Source of the DNA: JBAZDC01 sp041654595
Lineage (GTDB): Bacteria; Pseudomonadota; Gammaproteobacteria; Burkholderiales; Burkholderiaceae_B
Assembly (NCBI GenBank): GCA_964551305.1
Contig: CAZKBT010000092.1
Coordinates: 1 to 8,130 of the forward strand
Direction: 5' to 3'
DNA: 8,130 nucleotides
The translations under genes were made by a program, and so were the position numbers. Under the pieces are notes generated by a model, which worked only from the letters and a program-made list of their open reading frames with translations, searched no databases and had not been told where the DNA came from. Positions 5,480-8,130 of this stretch are shown one piece after another; positions within the stretch are counted from its first letter, which is position 1; every line of letters starts with the position of its first letter.

Positions 5480-5971
5480 TCAGTGGTGATGGGAGTGCGT
5501 ATGGGGCGCGCGGCCGTCGGCCACGCAGCTCGGACACAGGGCGCGCAATTCGGTTTCGTGTCCGGACAGGACATAGCCCGCTTCCGAGACTTTTTCCGCC
5601 AGCTGCGCGCTCAAGCCGGGCGCACTCAGCTCGGCGACCTTGCCGCATTCGGTGCAGACGACCAGCATGTCGTGGGGCTCGCCGGCCGCGTCCATGCAGG
5701 CGGTCCATGCATTGATGGCGTCCAGGCGGTGTATCAGGCCTTGTTCCACCAGGAAATCCAGCGCGCGGTACACGGTCGGGGGAGCGGCGCCCGGGTGCAC
5801 GGAGCGGATCTGGTCCAGCAGTTCATAGGCCTTGAGGCTGCGCGATTCGCGCAGCAGGATTTCCAGCACCTTCTGGCGTATGGGCGTCAGGCGCTGGCCT
5901 CGCTTGGCGCACAGCGCGTGGGCGGTGGCCAGTTGCTTGGCGATGACTGAGGACGGGGACGTGCTTGGCAT
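5480..5971 (-). CDS. zur: Zinc uptake regulator Zur (Fur family)
   Basis: A 163-residue Fur-family repressor that binds DNA when loaded with zinc. The winged-helix part runs to about residue 84 (RLTPIRQKVLEILL, then APPTVYRALDFLVEQGLIH). The structural zinc site is two CxxC pairs, CTEC (106-109) and CPSC (146-149). The regulatory site residues known from E. coli Zur are all present: His81, Cys92, His100, Glu114. This and the znu neighbours favour Zur over Fur. The C-terminus ends in an extra His-rich HTHSHHH. I chose ATG 5971 because it starts just before the family fold; it has no good ribosome site. The frame is open to a TTG at 6010, which would add 13 residues. It is divergent from znuCBA and shares the operator region, so self-regulation is likely. 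Confidence 0.93.
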   Translation of the reverse strand: MPSTSPSSVIAKQLATAHALCAKRGQRLTPIRQKVLEILLRESRSLKAYELLDQIRSVHPGAAPPTVYRALDFLVEQGLIHRLDAINAWTACMDAAGEPHDMLVVCTECGKVAELSAPGLSAQLAEKVSEAGYVLSGHETELRALCPSCVADGRAPHTHSHHH

Positions 5972-6035
5972 GGCGATATCGGCTATCCGGCAAAGTAACG
6001 TGGCGCTCAAGCATAGTACCTGGAATGATCGGGCC

Positions 6036-6059
6036 TATGTTCAATTATGTTATAACATA
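6036..6059. promoter_or_regulatory. Likely Zur operator between zur and znuCBA
   Basis: TATGTTATAACATA (6046-6059) is a perfect 14-base palindrome in otherwise GC-rich DNA. A further TATGTT copy at 6036-6041 lies exactly 10 bases before the one at 6046, and CTATGTT (6035-6041) also forms an inverted pair with AACATAG (6054-6060). Zur sites of proteobacteria are AT-rich palindromes of the TGTTAT...ATAACA type; the core here is similar but more compact than the usual form. TATAAC (6051-6056) inside it could serve as a -10 for znuC, so binding would block the promoter. Position between zur and znu supports the call. Confidence 0.7.
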
Positions 6060-6082
6060 GCGCTTGATCCTCGGCCTATCGT

Positions 6083-6226
6083 ATGTTGCGAGTTCTTTTT
6101 TCTTCCCGGCATAGAGCCTATCGGGGCTCGCGTCTTTTGTCGTCCACCGCCCGGCGGATGATGGGGGCGCTGTTGCCGGTCGCTCTCATCTGGGCGCTGG
6201 CGGGATGGGCGCTGCAATGGTGGTAG
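6083..6226 (+). CDS. Possible small membrane protein ahead of znuC (47 codons)
   Basis: An open frame from ATG 6083 to TAG 6226 codes for 47 residues. The N-terminal half is Arg/Ser-rich with a net positive charge; the C-terminal half, MMGALLPVALIWALAGWALQ plus WW, is one hydrophobic Trp-rich segment with positive residues (ARR) just before it, consistent with an inner-membrane helix with its N-terminus in the cytosol. It lies between the Zur operator and znuC, 14 bases before the znuC ATG, so it would be the first product of the znu transcript. ATG 6158, preceded closely by GGCGG, is an alternative start giving 22 residues; codons from there are strongly GC-ending like those of real genes nearby. 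No family is recognised. It could instead be a chance frame in a leader. Confidence 0.35.
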   Translation: MLRVLFSSRHRAYRGSRLLSSTARRMMGALLPVALIWALAGWALQWW

Positions 6227-6240
6227 AGCAGGGCGGGAAC

Positions 6241-6948
6241 ATGGTGATCGAGCTCGACCGGGTGTCGCTCGGCTGGCGGGACCGGGTCGCCGTGCGCAGC
6301 GTGTCCGGCGGATTCGAGCGGGGCACCATGACGGCGATCGTCGGTCCCAACGGGGCGGGCAAATCCACGCTCATAAAAGGGATGATGGGGCAGATCAGCC
6401 CCTTGCGCGGGCGGATCCTGCTGTCGGAGCTCGCGCGTTCGCAGCGGGCCTGTCTGCCTCAGCTGGGCGAGCTGGACCGCAGTTTTCCCATCAGCGTGTA
6501 CGATCTGGTGGCGATGGGCGCCTGGCAGCGGGCGGGCGCTCATAAAGGAATCGACGAAGCGGAGCACCGGCGGGTGTCCGGCGCGCTACAGGCCGTGGGC
6601 CTGGCTGATTTCGGCGCCCGCATCATCGGCACGCTGTCCGGCGGACAGCTGCAGCGCGCGCTGTTCGCGCGCTTGATGGTGCAGGATGCGCAGGTCATCC
6701 TGCTCGACGAGCCTTTCGCGGCGGTGGATCGCGCGACCACGGACGACTTGATGGCGCTCTTGCGTCGTTGGCATGACGAGGGCCGCAGCATCATCGTGGT
6801 GCTGCACGACCTGGATATGGTGCGCGAGCGGTTCGACCGTGTCCTGTTGATGGCGGGGCAGGCCGTGGCCTGGGGATCGGCCCGGGACGTGCTGACGCCC
6901 GAGAACCTGCACATGGCCCGTCATTTGTGCGCCGGAGATTATCTGTGA
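6241..6948 (+). CDS. znuC: Zinc ABC transporter ATP-binding protein ZnuC
   Basis: A 235-residue ABC ATPase that powers high-affinity zinc import with the permease ZnuB and the periplasmic binder ZnuA. All motifs are there: Walker A GPNGAGKS (35-42), Q-loop Gln74, signature LSGGQ (132-136), Walker B VILLDEP (152-158) and the switch His189 in VVLHD. Length is close to other ZnuC/MntB-type ATPases, and the extended His-rich C-terminus of E. coli ZnuC is missing. I chose ATG 6241 because the fold starts at MVIELDRVSLGW and a G-rich stretch precedes it; ATGs at 6205 and 6217 add 12 or 8 residues and overlap the small ORF upstream. The stop overlaps the znuB start by four bases. Divergence from zur and the operator at 6036-6059 point to zinc rather than manganese. 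Confidence 0.93.
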   Translation: MVIELDRVSLGWRDRVAVRSVSGGFERGTMTAIVGPNGAGKSTLIKGMMGQISPLRGRILLSELARSQRACLPQLGELDRSFPISVYDLVAMGAWQRAGAHKGIDEAEHRRVSGALQAVGLADFGARIIGTLSGGQLQRALFARLMVQDAQVILLDEPFAAVDRATTDDLMALLRRWHDEGRSIIVVLHDLDMVRERFDRVLLMAGQAVAWGSARDVLTPENLHMARHLCAGDYL

Positions 6949-7850
6949 CGGCCTGGCTGATCGACATGTTGGCATCGCCGTTCCTGGAGTTCGGCTTCAT
7001 GCGCCGCGCCTTGGCGGGAGCCCTGGCGCTGGCCTTGGCCGCCGGGCCGCTGGGCGTATTCCTGGTCCTGCGCCGCATGAGCCTCATGGGCGACGCCATG
7101 GCCCACGCCATACTGCCCGGCGTTGCCGTCGGCTTCCTGACGGCCGGCCTTTCCTTGGGCGCGATGACGCTGGGCGGGATGGCCACCGGCCTGGTGGTAG
7201 CCATGCTGGCCGGCGCCGTCGCGCGTCTGACGCCACAGCGCGAAGATGCGAGTTTCGCGGCATTCTACCTGGTGTCGCTGGGCCTGGGCGTGCTGCTGGT
7301 TTCCTTGCGCGGTTCCAACATGGACCTCATTCACGTGCTGTTCGGAACGGTGCTGGGCTTGAACGACGGCGCCTTGCTGCTGGCGGCGTCCACCGCCAGC
7401 GTCGCCTTGCTGACCCTGGCCGCCATCTTCCGGCCCCTGGTGCTGGAATGCATGGATCCGCTGTTCCTGCGCAGCCAGGGACGGGCGGGATCCCTGGTGC
7501 ACATGGTGTTCCTGGTGCTGTTGGTGATGACGCTGGTGGCCGGGTTCCAGGTGCTCGGCACGCTCATGGTGGTGGGCATCATGATGCTGCCGGCCACGGC
7601 GGCCCGGTTCTGGGCGCCGTCGGTCTTCGGACAGATCATCCTCGCGGCGTGCATGGGGGCGCTGGCGTCCTACGCCGGGCTGCTGATTTCCTTTCATTTG
7701 GACGTGCCCGCTTCGCCCGCCATCATTCTCGCGGCGGGGGCGGTCTATTTCGTATCGCTGTTCCTGGGCCCTCAGGGCGGGCTGATGCAGGCCTTGCGCC
7801 AGGCGCAAGCCCGGAAGCGGCGCTTATCCCGGATGTTGGAGCGTTTGTGA
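6945..7850 (+). CDS. znuB: Zinc ABC transporter permease ZnuB
   Basis: A 301-residue polytopic inner-membrane protein of the ABC-3 family (zinc/manganese permeases), with about eight hydrophobic segments spread from residue 18 to near 285. The ATPase-contact segment typical of this family is visible as MSLMGDAMAHAILPGVAVGF soon after the first membrane helix, and GTLMVVGIMMLPATAA is another conserved helix. The C-terminal tail is basic (KRRLSRMLERL) and cytosolic by the positive-inside rule. I chose GTG 6945: it overlaps the znuC stop as GTGA and has GGAG seven bases upstream, inside the znuC coding end. The frame is open upstream to GTG 6927 without better signals. The stop overlaps the znuA ATG by one base, so znuC, znuB and znuA are likely translated in a coupled way. 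Confidence 0.93.
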   Translation: MTAWLIDMLASPFLEFGFMRRALAGALALALAAGPLGVFLVLRRMSLMGDAMAHAILPGVAVGFLTAGLSLGAMTLGGMATGLVVAMLAGAVARLTPQREDASFAAFYLVSLGLGVLLVSLRGSNMDLIHVLFGTVLGLNDGALLLAASTASVALLTLAAIFRPLVLECMDPLFLRSQGRAGSLVHMVFLVLLVMTLVAGFQVLGTLMVVGIMMLPATAARFWAPSVFGQIILAACMGALASYAGLLISFHLDVPASPAIILAAGAVYFVSLFLGPQGGLMQALRQAQARKRRLSRMLERL

Positions 7851-8130
7851 TGAAGCTGGTTCGCATGCTTGGCGGCTTGATGCCGGTCCGTGCCGCGCTG
7901 GCGGCGCTGCTGGCGGGCGCCGCGCTCATGTCGGCGCCTGGCGCGCAAGCCCAGGACGGCAAGCGGTTGCGGGTCGTGGCGAGCATGTCCATATTGGCCG
8001 ACATGGTGCGGGAGGTCGGCGGCGATCATGTCGAGGTGACGGCCCTGGTCGGCGCGGATTCCGATGCGCACGCCTTCGAGCCCAGGCCCGGGGATGCCCG
8101 CAGCGTGGGCCGGGCGCAGGTCCTGGTGGT
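7850..8130 (+). CDS. znuA: Zinc ABC transporter substrate-binding protein ZnuA (5' part, runs off the window)
   Basis: The first 93 codons of a periplasmic zinc-binding protein of the cluster A-I (ZnuA/TroA) family. A signal peptide of about 34 residues (basic MKLVR start, Ala/Leu core, probable cleavage after AQA) leads to KRLRVVASMSILADMVREVG, the usual first strand and helix. DSDAHAFEP corresponds to the GxDPHxYEP block whose His is the first metal ligand; Asp-Pro has become Asp-Ala here. ATG 7850 overlaps the znuB stop and has GGAG eight bases upstream; GTG 7847 is in frame and would add one residue. The other ligands and any His-rich loop lie beyond the window, so zinc specificity is inferred from the operon and operator. 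Confidence 0.9.
   Translation, partial: MKLVRMLGGLMPVRAALAALLAGAALMSAPGAQAQDGKRLRVVASMSILADMVREVGGDHVEVTALVGADSDAHAFEPRPGDARSVGRAQVLV

Noticed and set aside
5972..6010. 13-residue N-terminal extension of Zur from TTG 6010
   Set aside because: A TTG start without a ribosome site; family proteins start near residue 1 of the 5971 version. Kept only as an alternative.

Overview
The window looks like chromosome of a GC-rich betaproteobacterium, probably an Alcaligenaceae member (Bordetella/Achromobacter type). This is an inference from protein style: a DksA with one remaining zinc-finger cysteine of the betaproteobacterial kind, the dksA-hslV-hslU order, and GC-ending codons. Nothing in the sequence fixes the species.

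Positions 1-752 are an accessory scar. An end that looks like an IS21-family element (1-54) interrupts the first gene of an IS3-like element (55-232). That element in turn appears to have cut off the 5' part of a lower-GC gene whose 3' remnant is 234-689. The first ~30 codons of the remnant resemble the second half of an acyl carrier protein domain, with a decayed phosphopantetheine site. A hairpin plus T-run (719-752) closes this part and overlaps the end of the next gene.

Positions 709-1644 carry a PduO-type cob(I)alamin adenosyltransferase (minus strand) and, divergent from it, a secreted CusF-like copper-binding protein. An 8-bp inverted repeat lies between them. Positions 1660-3608 hold the heat-shock protease operon hslV-hslU (minus strand), preceded by a good sigma-32-type promoter.

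Positions 3667-8130 form a zinc-homeostasis cluster. On the minus strand, reading leftward, are zur, a COG0523 (CobW-type) GTPase with a long His-rich loop, and a cysteine-poor dksA. Divergent from zur are znuC, znuB and the start of znuA, overlapping by 1-4 bases and so probably translationally coupled. The zur-znu intergenic region holds a perfect 14-bp AT-rich palindrome plus an extra half-site, the likely Zur operator. Between the operator and znuC is an unannotated 47-codon reading frame whose C-terminal half is a Trp-rich membrane segment.

The inferred logic is that Zur with zinc represses znuCBA and perhaps its own operon. In zinc shortage the importer, the putative zinc-chaperone GTPase and a DksA that should not need structural zinc would be made. 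No stretch above 300 bases lacks a gene. The most novel items are the small membrane ORF, the decayed acyl-carrier remnant and the tandem Zur half-sites.
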